Below are positions 8,920-18,076 of a stretch of DNA of 64,000 nucleotides, in pieces; positions within the stretch are counted from its first letter, which is position 1; the number at the start of each line of letters is the position of its first letter. Location: positions 3,226,501 to 3,290,500 of the forward strand of contig NC_013173.1 in the NCBI RefSeq assembly GCF_000023225.1, written 5' to 3'. Under the pieces are notes generated by a model. The model saw nothing but the letters and a program-made list of their open reading frames with translations, was not told the origin of the DNA and did no database searches. The translations under genes were made by a program, and so were the position numbers. The DNA comes from Desulfomicrobium baculatum DSM 4028 (GTDB lineage: Bacteria; Desulfobacterota; Desulfovibrionia; Desulfovibrionales; Desulfomicrobiaceae).

Positions 8920-9310
8920 GCCCCTTGGCGCGGCGGGCAAGGATGTCCTTGAGCTTGCGTTCGAGGGTGTCGGGGGTGAAGGGCTTTACGATGTAGTCGG
9001 TCACGCCGTGCCTGACGGCCTCGATGATGCTGCGCTCCTCGGCTTCGGCCGTGATGGCCAGGACGGGAATGTCGGCGAACTCCCGCTCCGAAGCGCGGAT
9101 GCGCTGCAGCAGTTCGAGGCCCGTCATGCGCGGCATGCTCCAATCCAGAAGCAGGAGTTCGAAAGGATGGTCCTGAAGCATTTCCCAAGCCATCTGGCCG
9201 TCCTCAGCGAAGGATATTTTGGAAAAACCGAATTTTCGTATGACATCGGCAATGGTGTGACGCATGGTCGGATAATCGTCGACGATCAGAACGGGAATGG
9301 CGGAGTTCAT
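8897..9310 (-). CDS. CheY-like single-domain response regulator
   Basis: A 137-residue receiver domain with no output domain. It has acidic Asp11/Asp12, phospho-acceptor Asp56 in LLLLDWSMPRMTG, Thr87 (AITAEAEE) and Lys109 (VKPFTP), so all conserved CheY positions are present. A short basic tail ends AKGLSPAAKR. The start was set at MNSAIPVLIVDD (9310); the frame is open upstream but only as antisense-type sequence, and the ribosome site is weak. It converges on and overlaps the REC-kinase gene by 23 bases. It could receive phosphate from that kinase or act in chemotaxis with the chemoreceptor at 10462; neither is shown. Confidence 0.88.
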   Translation of the reverse strand: MNSAIPVLIVDDYPTMRHTIADVIRKFGFSKISFAEDGQMAWEMLQDHPFELLLLDWSMPRMTGLELLQRIRASEREFADIPVLAITAEAEERSIIEAVRHGVTDYIVKPFTPDTLERKLKDILARRAKGLSPAAKR

Positions 9311-9440
9311 GGCGTACGCCCAGATGGTTGCTCGTTGCTTTGTGTCAAAGGCCGGACGCCGCGACCACGCGCCAGCATCCGCGCGGCGGAAAAGACCCTT
9401 CCCTGTCGTTTCCATGATTTCATCAAGATTGCAACGCCGC

Positions 9441-9470
9441 AAAAAAGGCGCCCAGCTCGGCCTAGGGCGT
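9441..9470 (-). terminator. Probable terminator at the end of nfo
   Basis: Read on the minus strand, CGCCC and GGGCG pair around an 11-base loop and are followed by CCTTTTTTGC. The stem includes the nfo stop codon region at 9462-9464. The stem is short, so confidence is moderate. Confidence 0.45.
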
Positions 9471-10295
9471 CCACATCCCCCGCAAGAGCGCGATCTCCGC
9501 GGCATATCCCGGCAATTCATTGGGTGTTTCCAGATAAAACGGCAAATGCCTGAGGCGGGGATGGTTGATGATGCGCGCCAGGGCCTCCAGGCCGATGCGC
9601 CCTTCCCCGATACGGGCATGGCGGTCCTTGCGACTTCCCCTCTCGTTCAGGCTGTCGTTGAGATGGATGGCGCGCAAACGGCCCAGGCCGACGACATGGT
9701 CGAACTCCTCCAGCACCCCGTCAAGATCGTTGACGATATCGTATCCGGCATCATGGACGTGGCAGGTGTCCAGGCAGACGCCGAGCTTGTCCGGCAGCTG
9801 CACATGGTCCATGATGTCCCGCAACTCCGCGAATGACCCGCCCACTTCGCTGCCCTTGCCGGACATGGTCTCCAGCAACACTGTGGTGGTCATGTCCGGC
9901 CGCATGACAATGCCAAGCTGCTCCGCGATGAGCGCGATGCCCGCCTCGATTCCCTGGCCCACGTGGCTGCCGGGATGGAACGTGTACAGATTGCCGGGAA
10001 TACTCTCCATGCGGGCCAGATCGTCGCGCATGACCTCCAGGGCGAAGCGCCTCACCTTCGAGTCTGCCGAACACGGATTGAGCGTATACGGCGCATGGGC
10101 CAGAAACGGCCCCAGACCGTGCTCCCGGGCCAGCTTAAGAAATGCGGTCACATCAAGCGGGTCCAGGTCCTTGGCCTTGCCCCCGCGCGGATTGCGGGTG
10201 AAAAACTGAAACGTGCTCGCGCCGATCTCAAGCGCCGTCTTGCACATGGCCAGAAAACCCTTGGAAGAGGAGAGATGGCAGCCGATGTTCAACAT
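9462..10295 (-). CDS. nfo: Endonuclease IV (AP endonuclease)
   Basis: A 277-residue zinc-dependent AP endonuclease of base excision repair, close to the usual 280-285 residues. Family motifs are GCHLSSSKG at the N-terminus, [69 protein letters not shown] and FYLETPNE. Together these carry the His/Asp/Glu residues that bind the three zinc ions. The ATG at 10295 has GGAGAC upstream. The gene stands alone between the CheY-like gene and the chemoreceptor. Confidence 0.97.
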   Translation of the reverse strand: MLNIGCHLSSSKGFLAMCKTALEIGASTFQFFTRNPRGGKAKDLDPLDVTAFLKLAREHGLGPFLAHAPYTLNPCSADSKVRRFALEVMRDDLARMESIPGNLYTFHPGSHVGQGIEAGIALIAEQLGIVMRPDMTTTVLLETMSGKGSEVGGSFAELRDIMDHVQLPDKLGVCLDTCHVHDAGYDIVNDLDGVLEEFDHVVGLGRLRAIHLNDSLNERGSRKDRHARIGEGRIGLEALARIINHPRLRHLPFYLETPNELPGYAAEIALLRGMWTP

Positions 10296-10390
10296 GATGC
10301 GTCTCCGGAATTTCGATTAAAAACACTTAAAAAAAGTCGGCATCCTCTTGGCGGCGGGAAGCCATTTTCAACTCTCGGCTCACGGGCCTT

Positions 10391-10417
10391 AAAAAAGAAA
10401 GCCGCCTGCAGGGCGGC
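10391..10417 (-). terminator. Terminator of the chemoreceptor gene
   Basis: On the minus strand a GCCGCC / GGCGGC stem with a 5-base loop (10401-10417) is followed by TTTCTTTTTT. It lies 45 bases after the chemoreceptor stop. Confidence 0.85.
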
Positions 10418-10461
10418 CTTCCTTCTCATTTCCTTGTGGTGCGCGCCAAAGGTGCGCCCTC

Positions 10462-12525
10462 CTAGATCTTGAACTTGCTGACCATGATATCGAGGCTGGC
10501 GGCCAGTCCGGACAGATTCTCCGCGTTCTGGTGCACGGCCTTGGCCGTGGAGGTGACATCGACGGCTACGCTGCGGACCTGTCCCACGTCACGGGCGATG
10601 TCGCGCACCAGCGCGTCCGCTTGGGCCACGCTCTCGTTGACCTGTTGTACGCCCACCGAGGCCTGGCCGACGTTCTCGGCGATGTCGCGGGTGGTCACGG
10701 ACTGCTCTTCCACCGCCGCCGCAATGGACCCGACAATGGCGTCCACGTCGCCGATGACGCTGGTGATCTCCCCGATTTCCGCCACGGTCTGGTTGGTGGC
10801 CTGCTGGATGCCCTGGATGCGGCTGCGGATCTCCTCCGTTTCCTTGGCGGTCTGCTGAGCCAGTTCCTTGATCTCGTTGGCGACCACGGCGAAGCCGCGC
10901 CCGGCCTCTCCCGCCCTGGCCGCCTCGATGGTGGCATTCAAAGCCAGCAGATTGGTTTGGGAAGAGATGGCGGTGATGGATTCGGTCACCTTGCCGATGT
11001 CCCGCGTGGCCGCGCCCAGTTCGCTGACCTGGGTGGTGGCCTTGTGCGCGGCGGATACGGCCCGGACCGTCATTTCCTTGGCCTTTCCGGTATTGACCGC
11101 GATCTCGGAGATCGTCGCGCTCATCTCCTCGGAATTGGTGGCCACGGTGCCGATATTGACCGTGAACTCCTCCATGGCCGCAGCCACGGTGTTCATGTTC
11201 GAACTCATGTCGTCTGTGGAGGACGCCGCCTCGCTGGATGTTTGGGTCATGGTGCCGGCATAGCTGTTCAGGCTTCCGGCCAGCTGCAAAAGTCCCTGGG
11301 AAGCCCCGGCCACCTCGTTGGAGTTGCGGGCCACATCCGCGAGCATGGTCCGGATCTTGTCCATGAGCTTGTTGAACCAGGAGCACAGTTCACCGATCTC
11401 GTCACGGGAGGTGACAGCCAGACAATCGGTCAGGTCGGCCCGGTCTTCCGTGATGTCGACGATGCGCGTCTTCATCAAGGAGAGCGGGCGAATGATAAGC
11501 CGCATGAGCACAAACGAACTGATCAGTCCGGCGGCCATGAGCACCACCGCCATGAGCGCCAGGATATAGAGCCCCACCTCGCGGATTGCCGTGGTCCAGG
11601 AGGAGGCGTCAAAGGCATAGACCAGCACGCCGACTTGTCCGCCCGCGTAATCCCTGACCGGAAAAGCGGCCAAGGCCAGGTCGCCGAACCTGTTGTAAAC
11701 GGTCTTCTGTTGCCCTTGCAGCAAGAAATCCAGGCTCACGAGGCTTTCAACCCGGCCGTCCTCGGTCGGGGTGACCAGCACGAATTCGTCTCCGACCACT
11801 GGATTTTTTTCAGGATTCTGCAGTTCTGTGGCCACGGACAGATTCGCGGCGTTCATGTATACAACCATGCTCTGCCCTTCCCCGGACGCGGCGCCCGCGA
11901 TGACGGACTCGAAGGATTCGAGAGTCTCGACCGACCCCAACTGCTTCCCGTCCGCATCCACCACCGGAGCGATGCCGCGGATGGCGAACCCGCCGCTGCC
12001 GACCTCGATACCCTTGATGGGCTTGCCGTCGGTGTTGACCTGCACGACCGTCTCCCTGAATGAGGTCAGGTCATCGGAGATGTCGACCCACTCCCCACCG
12101 CGCTTGGTCTGCTTTTCCCTCCACAGACGCACGAGGCTGCGCGCCTTGGGCAGATGGAAGTGCAGCTGCATGGCCTTGCCCGAGATGCTCTTGAACCCGG
12201 CCAGATCGTCTGCAAGCAACCGCCGCAACTCATCCCGGGCCTGCTGCATAAGCGGGTCCGCTTCATTTTCGATATTGCCGAGATGAGCCAGCTCAAAGGC
12301 CTGCACCACATCGGTCCTTCTGGAAAAAAGAGCCGCTTTTTCAAGCCCCTGGGTCGCGAGCGTAGCGATGGCGGTATCCACCTCGCGCGATTTCTCCTCG
12401 GCGATGGAGCGCAGCAATTGCCCCTGAAAATCGGTCAGTTGCGAACGGATCAGCAGGCCGCCGGCAAGGCCCAGGATCACGACCGAAACGAACAGAGGGA
12501 GAATGAATTTGGATCTGAGTTTCAT
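10462..12525 (-). CDS. Methyl-accepting chemotaxis protein with dCache_3-type sensor
   Basis: A 687-residue transmembrane chemoreceptor. The first membrane segment is at about residues 7-26. The periplasmic region has motifs of the dCache_3 family ([38 protein letters not shown]), and a second membrane segment lies near 318-340. HAMP ([13 protein letters not shown]) and a long cytoplasmic coiled coil follow. The hairpin tip is canonical ([34 protein letters not shown]), where CheA and CheW bind. No C-terminal CheR/CheB pentapeptide is visible. The start at MKLRSKF (12525) has TTGGAG eight bases upstream and is preferred over ATG 12570. The ligand is unknown. Confidence 0.93.
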   Translation of the reverse strand: MKLRSKFILPLFVSVVILGLAGGLLIRSQLTDFQGQLLRSIAEEKSREVDTAIATLATQGLEKAALFSRRTDVVQAFELAHLGNIENEADPLMQQARDELRRLLADDLAGFKSISGKAMQLHFHLPKARSLVRLWREKQTKRGGEWVDISDDLTSFRETVVQVNTDGKPIKGIEVGSGGFAIRGIAPVVDADGKQLGSVETLESFESVIAGAASGEGQSMVVYMNAANLSVATELQNPEKNPVVGDEFVLVTPTEDGRVESLVSLDFLLQGQQKTVYNRFGDLALAAFPVRDYAGGQVGVLVYAFDASSWTTAIREVGLYILALMAVVLMAAGLISSFVLMRLIIRPLSLMKTRIVDITEDRADLTDCLAVTSRDEIGELCSWFNKLMDKIRTMLADVARNSNEVAGASQGLLQLAGSLNSYAGTMTQTSSEAASSTDDMSSNMNTVAAAMEEFTVNIGTVATNSEEMSATISEIAVNTGKAKEMTVRAVSAAHKATTQVSELGAATRDIGKVTESITAISSQTNLLALNATIEAARAGEAGRGFAVVANEIKELAQQTAKETEEIRSRIQGIQQATNQTVAEIGEITSVIGDVDAIVGSIAAAVEEQSVTTRDIAENVGQASVGVQQVNESVAQADALVRDIARDVGQVRSVAVDVTSTAKAVHQNAENLSGLAASLDIMVSKFKI

Positions 12526-12690
12526 AGCATCACTCCAAGCAACTGATTTCAAAAGCGCATTTTTTTCCAAGTTTTATTTTTTAACACAGCGGTGAGGCAA
12601 CATCAATCACCCACAAGAACCGAGCTCGCTCTGAGCGTCCGATTTTTTATAGCTGCTCAAAAACACTTCAGTACACAATTGCGTTTTAAG

Positions 12691-12728
12691 ATAAAAAGTC
12701 CCTGGATTGATCTCAACCCAGGGACTTT
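12691..12728 (-). terminator. Terminator of the molybdopterin oxidoreductase operon
   Basis: An 11-bp stem (AAAGTCCCTGG at 12695-12705 with CCAGGGACTTT at 12718-12728) is followed on the minus strand by TTTTTATC. It lies about 25 bases after the ferredoxin stop. Confidence 0.88.
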
Positions 12729-12752
12729 AGAATGCGAGCAACGTCTTATGCG

Positions 12753-13202
12753 CTATTTTTTCCGCTCCAAACACAGAGCATGCGTCGTACATGCCGTTAC
12801 GCATGCAGGTTCAAGCCCTGCATCAAGCCGATCCATACAGTAGTCGCATTTTCCAACGACGTTTTCATCCTCATGCAGCACGGGAATATTCCACGGACAC
12901 GCAGCTATGCATGATTCACAACCGATACAAAGCTCCTTGATCACGTAGACCAGGCCATCCGATTCACGGCGCACCATGGCTTCGGTGGGACACGCCGCCA
13001 CGCAGGCCGGATCATCACAATGATAGCAACTGCGAAAAGAGGCCTTCATCACGATCTTGCCATCTTTAAGTTCCGGCTTGCCGGAAGTATGCACGGCATA
13101 CTTTATTCCGACGGGATTATTATTCTTGACCTTGCAGTGCACTTCACACGCTTTGCAGTGAATGCAACGCTTCTTGTCCAGCTTCATTCTGTAATTACTC
13201 AT
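12753..13202 (-). CDS. Four-cluster ferredoxin, electron-transfer subunit of the molybdopterin oxidoreductase
   Basis: A 149-residue iron-sulfur protein of the DmsB/PhsB/HybA type. Sixteen cysteines form four [4Fe-4S] sites: CIHCKACEVHC, CYHCDDPACVAACP, CIGCESCIAACP and CDYCMDRLDAGLEPACVTAC. It should pass electrons between the Mo enzyme and an unknown partner. It has no signal peptide and no membrane segment, and no NrfD/PsrC-type membrane subunit gene is adjacent. It starts 9 bases after the catalytic subunit stop with a GGGGGC ribosome site, so the two are one operon; a terminator follows. At 149 residues it is shorter than DmsB (about 205). Confidence 0.93.
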   Translation of the reverse strand: MSNYRMKLDKKRCIHCKACEVHCKVKNNNPVGIKYAVHTSGKPELKDGKIVMKASFRSCYHCDDPACVAACPTEAMVRRESDGLVYVIKELCIGCESCIAACPWNIPVLHEDENVVGKCDYCMDRLDAGLEPACVTACTTHALCLERKK

Positions 13203-13211
13203 CGCTGCCCC

Positions 13212-15299
13212 CTAGATTTTGCGCACGCCGACAAAATGTTCCTGCATGGAGAGACATCCGCCACCCTTGTCCCAGCTTTCAAGGCCGCCGGGCATGAGTT
13301 CTTGGTCGGCCGCGCCCTTGCCGATGGCCCTGGATTCCACGGGCAGCTTGTGCCCGAATCCGTGAACCATGAAGAGGGCTTCCGGATGCACGCAATCGGT
13401 TACGAAAGCCCGGATCTTGCCGCTTTCGCCCCTGACGGAAAAGACCTCGACCAGGTCGCCGTCGGCAATGCCCATCTCTTCCGCGCGGCTGGTATGAATC
13501 CAGGCCACGTTCTCGGACATCTGTTCGGCCAGAAGAGGATTGTTGACCGTGTGCCCCTGGGTGTGCACCCCAACCCGGCCAAAAGCGATGCGGAACATCC
13601 CCTGTGGCGGACGGGCCGGAGACGCATACGGGGGCAGCGTGTCGTGCCCGGCCTTGGCCCATTTGCCGCTCGACATCTCGATCTTGCCCGACGGGGTCGG
13701 CAGCGTGATCTCGGACATGGGGCGGTACAGGGGCTTGTCGGCCAGCTCCACAAAACCCTTGGCGTCAAAGTCCGCGATGCTGACGCCGGTGTCCTGCAGC
13801 TGGTAGTTCCAGAGGTCCTCGATGGTCTCAAAAGCCAGAGGATCAAGGCCCAAACGTTTGGCCAGGCCGCAGATGATCTCCCAGTCGGCCCTGGAATCAA
13901 AGGTCGGTTCCTGGGCGCGGTGGCGAACAAAGAACTGGGGCTTGAGCCCCGCCTTGCCGGCGATGATGCTCTCGCGCGCCAGGTAGGTCGACAAGGGCAG
14001 GACCACGTCCGAATTCCAGGCCGTGTCGGACCAGGAGAAGGTCATGCTGACCAAAAGATCCAGCTTTTCCCATTTCTTCTTCAAAGCTTCCGGATCGGGC
14101 ATGGCCATGAGCGGATCGTGGCGGAAGCAGAGGTAGGCTCTGACAGGATACGGCTCGCCGGTGACGATGGCGTCGTAGGCGAGGTTCACCAAGCCCGGGC
14201 CTCCGTCGAACTGGGGATACTTCCAGCCCACGCCGTCGGCCCGCTTCTCTTCCGGCTTGGGAAAAAGATCGACCAGTTTTTTCAGCCCCTTGCGGCCCAC
14301 TTCCTTGGCCGTGTTGACAAAGGGCAGGCCGCCCTTGGCGCCGATGGAGCCGAGCAGGGCGTTGATGATGTAGGCCGTGCGGCAGACCTGAAACGAATCG
14401 TTGTAGCGGGCGACCATCCAGCCGGGATGCCAGACCACGCTGGGCGCGGCCGCGGACAACTGGCGGGCCAGATCGACGATCGCCTCGGCCGAAGCGCCGG
14501 TTTCGGCGGCAGCCCACTCAGGCGTGTACGGCTTGACGAATTCTTTGAGCTGCTCGAATCCGTCCACGAACTGCTCGACGTATTCCTTGTTGTAGAGTCC
14601 CTCGTAAATGAGCGCATGAATGACCGCGAGGTTGAAGCCGTAGTCCGTGCCCGGGCGGATGAGAAAGAAATTGTCGGCCTTGCTCGCGCTGACGTTGCCG
14701 CGGATGTCGATGACGGTCAGCTTTGCGCCCCCGGCGATTCCGTCCAGGGCCGCGTTGACCTCGGCCACGTTGATGGCCTCCATGATGTTGCGGGTCTGGA
14801 GGATGATATGCTTGGCGTTGCGCAGGTCATAGGCCACCATCTTGCGGCCCACGCCGATGACGGACTGCGCGCCGTGCTGCACGTTGCGGGCGCAGGAGGC
14901 GTCATGGTTGCAGTAGTTGGGCGAGCCGATGCCGCGCATGAAGGCCTGGTGCAGGTCGGGAAAGGGGCCGCCACGGTCGGACCACAGCACCGAGCGGGGC
15001 CCGTGCTCGGCCATGATGCCCTTGAGCTTGTCGGCCACGTAATCCAGGGCCTCGTCCCACGACACGGCCTTCCATTTGCCTTCGCCGCGTTCGCCCACCC
15101 TGATGAGCGGAGTCTGCGGCTTTTCCGGATCCTGCTCCAGAGCGATGCCGGCCGCTCCGCGGGCGCAAAGGCCCTTCTTGAGCGGAGAAAATTCGTTTCC
15201 CTGGATGCGAACGGCCTTGCCGTCCTGCACGTCCACCTGGATTGGGCAGCGCACGGTGCACATGCCGCAGACACTGAACACTGATTTTGTTGCCGTCAT
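13212..15299 (-). CDS. Molybdopterin oxidoreductase, PhsA/PsrA-like catalytic subunit
   Basis: A 695-residue bis-MGD enzyme of the DMSO reductase family. An N-terminal [4Fe-4S] site is formed by Cys11, Cys14, Cys18 and Cys45 (CGMCTVRC, then CARG). Cys136 in HDASCARN aligns with the Mo-ligand cysteine of polysulfide and thiosulfate reductases. The C-terminal molydop-binding domain has FGRVGVHTQGHT and LVEVFSVRGE. The start is ATG 15299, with GGGAG six bases away; ATG 15305 directly abuts that site. No twin-arginine signal is present at this start or in the 20 codons upstream, so a cytoplasmic location is likely, unlike PhsA/PsrA. The substrate (thiosulfate, polysulfide or other) is unresolved. 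Confidence 0.88.
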   Translation of the reverse strand: MTATKSVFSVCGMCTVRCPIQVDVQDGKAVRIQGNEFSPLKKGLCARGAAGIALEQDPEKPQTPLIRVGERGEGKWKAVSWDEALDYVADKLKGIMAEHGPRSVLWSDRGGPFPDLHQAFMRGIGSPNYCNHDASCARNVQHGAQSVIGVGRKMVAYDLRNAKHIILQTRNIMEAINVAEVNAALDGIAGGAKLTVIDIRGNVSASKADNFFLIRPGTDYGFNLAVIHALIYEGLYNKEYVEQFVDGFEQLKEFVKPYTPEWAAAETGASAEAIVDLARQLSAAAPSVVWHPGWMVARYNDSFQVCRTAYIINALLGSIGAKGGLPFVNTAKEVGRKGLKKLVDLFPKPEEKRADGVGWKYPQFDGGPGLVNLAYDAIVTGEPYPVRAYLCFRHDPLMAMPDPEALKKKWEKLDLLVSMTFSWSDTAWNSDVVLPLSTYLARESIIAGKAGLKPQFFVRHRAQEPTFDSRADWEIICGLAKRLGLDPLAFETIEDLWNYQLQDTGVSIADFDAKGFVELADKPLYRPMSEITLPTPSGKIEMSSGKWAKAGHDTLPPYASPARPPQGMFRIAFGRVGVHTQGHTVNNPLLAEQMSENVAWIHTSRAEEMGIADGDLVEVFSVRGESGKIRAFVTDCVHPEALFMVHGFGHKLPVESRAIGKGAADQELMPGGLESWDKGGGCLSMQEHFVGVRKI

Positions 15300-15572
15300 G
15301 GCCATCTCCCGCTGATAAGGCGCGAAACCCGAAATCGGACCCCGCTGATGGTTATTCAATATGATTTTTCGTCACTACCTGCATACGGGGGGTAAAGAAA
15401 ACACACCCGGACAATGACCGTTTTTTCACAAGTGACTTCTTGATGAACCTTAGTTTTGGTCCATTTTTCTTCGAGGATTGTATCATTTTTACGTAACTCA
15501 TCCCCCCTCTGCCCGTAAAAACTGCCCTGACCCCAACACTGCGAATCCGGACAAACTCGAAAAAAAGCAAAC

Positions 15573-16994
15573 CTATTTTTCGAGCATGGGGGTCTTTACG
15601 CCGATCAGCGTCAAGCCACGAACCTTTTCCAGAAAGTTGTCCCGGCTTACGTCATCCCGCTCCTCTCCCGGTCGCAGGGTCGAGATGACCAGGCGGCCGA
15701 CCACGGCCCGTCCTTCGCTCCCGTCAGGCAAGGCGGTGCGCACTCCCCAAATATTGTGCAGAAGGAGCGGATCGCCCCGCCCGTCCGTGCCGAGATAAAG
15801 CCCGATGTGTCCCGGCAACCAGACCAGAGAGGCAAACGGCACGCCCTGCGCGCGGATGGTGTGGAGTTTGGCATTCACATCCATCCCCTCCAGAGAAATA
15901 AACTCTCCGCCATGTTTCGCCTGCTGCGAGGAATTGCGCGGCAGCCAGATGCCAAAGGGCAGGAACAGGTCGCGCATGCTGGAGGAGCAGTCCCGATTCT
16001 CGAACATCCCCCCCCACCCGTACAGCTGACCGGACATGGCGTCGGCCAGTTCCGCCACGGAGCGCGAAGTCAGCGGCAGGGGCAGCCGCGATGCTTGCGG
16101 ATAGCCGAGCTCGGCCAGGGCCATTTTCGCCCGGCCGGCGGCGTCCCGAACCGGAACCTTGACCATGAAGCCCTGTCCGCTTCGGGAATCAAGGGGAAAA
16201 ATGGCCCCGATATGGGTCTGGCCCAGAAACATGCCCTGCCCGACCAGCGAGGTCTCGTCCTTGCGTAAGGCCACCATGGCCTTTGATTCATAGTGCGCGC
16301 AAAAATTCCTGTCCGTCAGCGCCACATCCTCATTGCGCACCCAGCCGTTGGCAAAGGCCGTCTCGACATAATACCAGGCCCGGTCCAGGGACGCATGGCT
16401 GATGAAGACAGGCGTGCCCATCCACACGGCGGTGTTCTGGAAATAATCAAAAGGGAAGCCTTCGCCGGGCCTCGCCGGGTCCAGAAAAAACGGACGGTTC
16501 GAGGGTAGCACCCGCAAGGCGGTGTTGCGCACGGTAATGGCCGCGGCACTCAAAGACGGATAGGCAGGCAGATCCTGCAAGGCCACGACATGCGCCCAGC
16601 GATCCTGCGGATACGGTTGCAGATTTTCGGCATAGCCCTGCTTGGAACCGAGACTGCGCACGCCCCAGGAAATGTCTTTCGCGGACAATGATGCGCGGAC
16701 CTGCTTCCACGGCGCAAAAAAGCGCTCCAGGGCGCGCTCATGCATGGCCACCTGCACCGCCGGAGCCAGCAGCGGATGATCCGAGACCTGCACGGCCTGA
16801 CTGGCCCGCTGCGGCACGTCGAGGACAATCTCGGAAAGGGGATCCGCGCGCAGCGGCGCCTCGTCCGTCTCCGTCAGCGCCGGGCCGGAGTCAGGCTTGA
16901 GGTCAGCCGGGGGTTTGCCCGCGCAGGAACTCAGGAGCGAGATGGAAAGCATCACGCACACTCCGAAAACCAGACCGCGCAAAATTCTGTTCAT
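15573..16994 (-). CDS. NlpC/P60 family cell-wall peptidase lipoprotein with SH3-like domains
   Basis: A 473-residue lipoprotein. The signal peptide ends in LLSSC with the lipid-attachment Cys at residue 24. A stabilising N-terminal domain (ERFFAPWKQVRASLSAKD, WGVRSLGSKQGYAEN) and SH3-like segments precede the NlpC/P60 catalytic domain. That domain contains the nucleophile Cys in NRDCSSSMRDLFLPFG and His in LPGHIGLYLG. Such enzymes cut D-Glu to diaminopimelate-type bonds in peptidoglycan stem peptides. The start at 16994 has only a weak AAGAG site. A 9-bp A/T-ended hairpin (15556-15584) surrounds the stop codon and might assist termination. Confidence 0.88.
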   Translation of the reverse strand: MNRILRGLVFGVCVMLSISLLSSCAGKPPADLKPDSGPALTETDEAPLRADPLSEIVLDVPQRASQAVQVSDHPLLAPAVQVAMHERALERFFAPWKQVRASLSAKDISWGVRSLGSKQGYAENLQPYPQDRWAHVVALQDLPAYPSLSAAAITVRNTALRVLPSNRPFFLDPARPGEGFPFDYFQNTAVWMGTPVFISHASLDRAWYYVETAFANGWVRNEDVALTDRNFCAHYESKAMVALRKDETSLVGQGMFLGQTHIGAIFPLDSRSGQGFMVKVPVRDAAGRAKMALAELGYPQASRLPLPLTSRSVAELADAMSGQLYGWGGMFENRDCSSSMRDLFLPFGIWLPRNSSQQAKHGGEFISLEGMDVNAKLHTIRAQGVPFASLVWLPGHIGLYLGTDGRGDPLLLHNIWGVRTALPDGSEGRAVVGRLVISTLRPGEERDDVSRDNFLEKVRGLTLIGVKTPMLEK

Positions 16995-17054
16995 GCTCTT
17001 GAGTCCATGCGTTGATGTTCAAAAAAAATAACCCAGCCTGACGCTCCTTTACGC

Positions 17055-17930
17055 TCAATACACCTTGCGCCGCGAAAAGCCCTTGCCGATGACGTTGAAC
17101 GTGTTCTCGAAAATGACGAACGCTTCGGGGTCCAGAGTGAAAATCAATTCCTCAAGCTTCTTCTGCTGCACGTTGTTGACCACGGTCATGACCACCTGCT
17201 TGCGCTGGCCGGTGTATCCTCCGCGCCCGTCCAGCAGGGTCACTCCCCGGTTGGCTTCCTTGATGATCGCATCCGAGATGATCTGGGCGTGATCGGAGAC
17301 GATGAACACAAGCTTGCGCTGGTTGAACATGCTAAGGACATAGTCCATGATCTGGCTGGTCACGAAAACCATGATCAGGGAATAGAGCACGATATCCGTG
17401 TCCAGCAGCGTGAAGCTGACCGTGAACAGGGCCGCGTTGAACGCAAAGCTGACCTGGCCGATGCGGAACCCGAAGCGCTGGTGCAAGAGAATGCCGAGGA
17501 TGTCCAGGCCGCCGGAAGAACCCAGGGAACGCATGCTGATTCCCGCCCCCGCGCCGAGCACGGCGCCGCCTGCAATGGCCGCCAGCAGGCTGTCGTGCAC
17601 GGGGAGTGCAAAGGTGATGACCTCCATCCACGCGGTGATGGCACACATGCCATAGGCCGTGTAGAGCACGAATCTGCCGCTGATCATGGCCCAACCGATC
17701 ACGGCGATGGGAATGTTCAGGATGAAAAGCCACAGCCCCGGAGTCAGAACATCCGAAAAATAGTAGATCAGCAGGGCAATGCCCGACACGCCGCCAGTCA
17801 CGAAACCATGGGGCACGGCCACGGATTTGATGGACATGGCGATTAAAAAGCTGCCCACGGTCAAAAGGAAGATGTTCCAGGGGATGGAATAGGCGTAAAG
17901 CCGTAGTTTGGAGTTCATGAATGCCAACAT
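17055..17930 (-). CDS. YitT family membrane protein (DUF161 plus DUF2179)
   Basis: A 291-residue inner-membrane protein with five to six hydrophobic segments in the first ~200 residues (for example WNIFLLTVGSFLIAMSIKSV and LWLFILNIPIAVIGWAMI). The family signature GSSGGLDILGILLHQRFG is present. A C-terminal cytoplasmic DUF2179 domain contains RGVTLLDGRGGYTG and VVMTVVNNVQQKKL. The function of the family is not established. ATG 17930 was kept; ATG 17918 is an equally possible start, since neither has a good ribosome site. It is expressed divergently from the acyl-CoA synthetase, with about 145 bases between them. Confidence 0.87.
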   Translation of the reverse strand: MLAFMNSKLRLYAYSIPWNIFLLTVGSFLIAMSIKSVAVPHGFVTGGVSGIALLIYYFSDVLTPGLWLFILNIPIAVIGWAMISGRFVLYTAYGMCAITAWMEVITFALPVHDSLLAAIAGGAVLGAGAGISMRSLGSSGGLDILGILLHQRFGFRIGQVSFAFNAALFTVSFTLLDTDIVLYSLIMVFVTSQIMDYVLSMFNQRKLVFIVSDHAQIISDAIIKEANRGVTLLDGRGGYTGQRKQVVMTVVNNVQQKKLEELIFTLDPEAFVIFENTFNVIGKGFSRRKVY

Positions 17931-18076
17931 GCCGCGTTTAACGAAAATGTCCAGCTTTTCCCGATGCGCCTCCTCGGCAGACCCCGGACCCGGCCGTACA
18001 AGCGCGTGAACCTTATTCTTGTCCTGCCGCCCTCCCCTGCGCTACGCTGACGAAAATCCATCTTTTGGAGCATCCC

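Noticed and set aside
10531-12063. Plus-strand frame opposite the chemoreceptor
   Set aside because: Gly/His/Asp-rich antisense sequence created by the repetitive coiled-coil codons.
13020-15284. Long plus-strand frame opposite the molybdopterin oxidoreductase
   Set aside because: Antisense shadow; no motifs, and it crosses the boundary between two well supported minus-strand genes.
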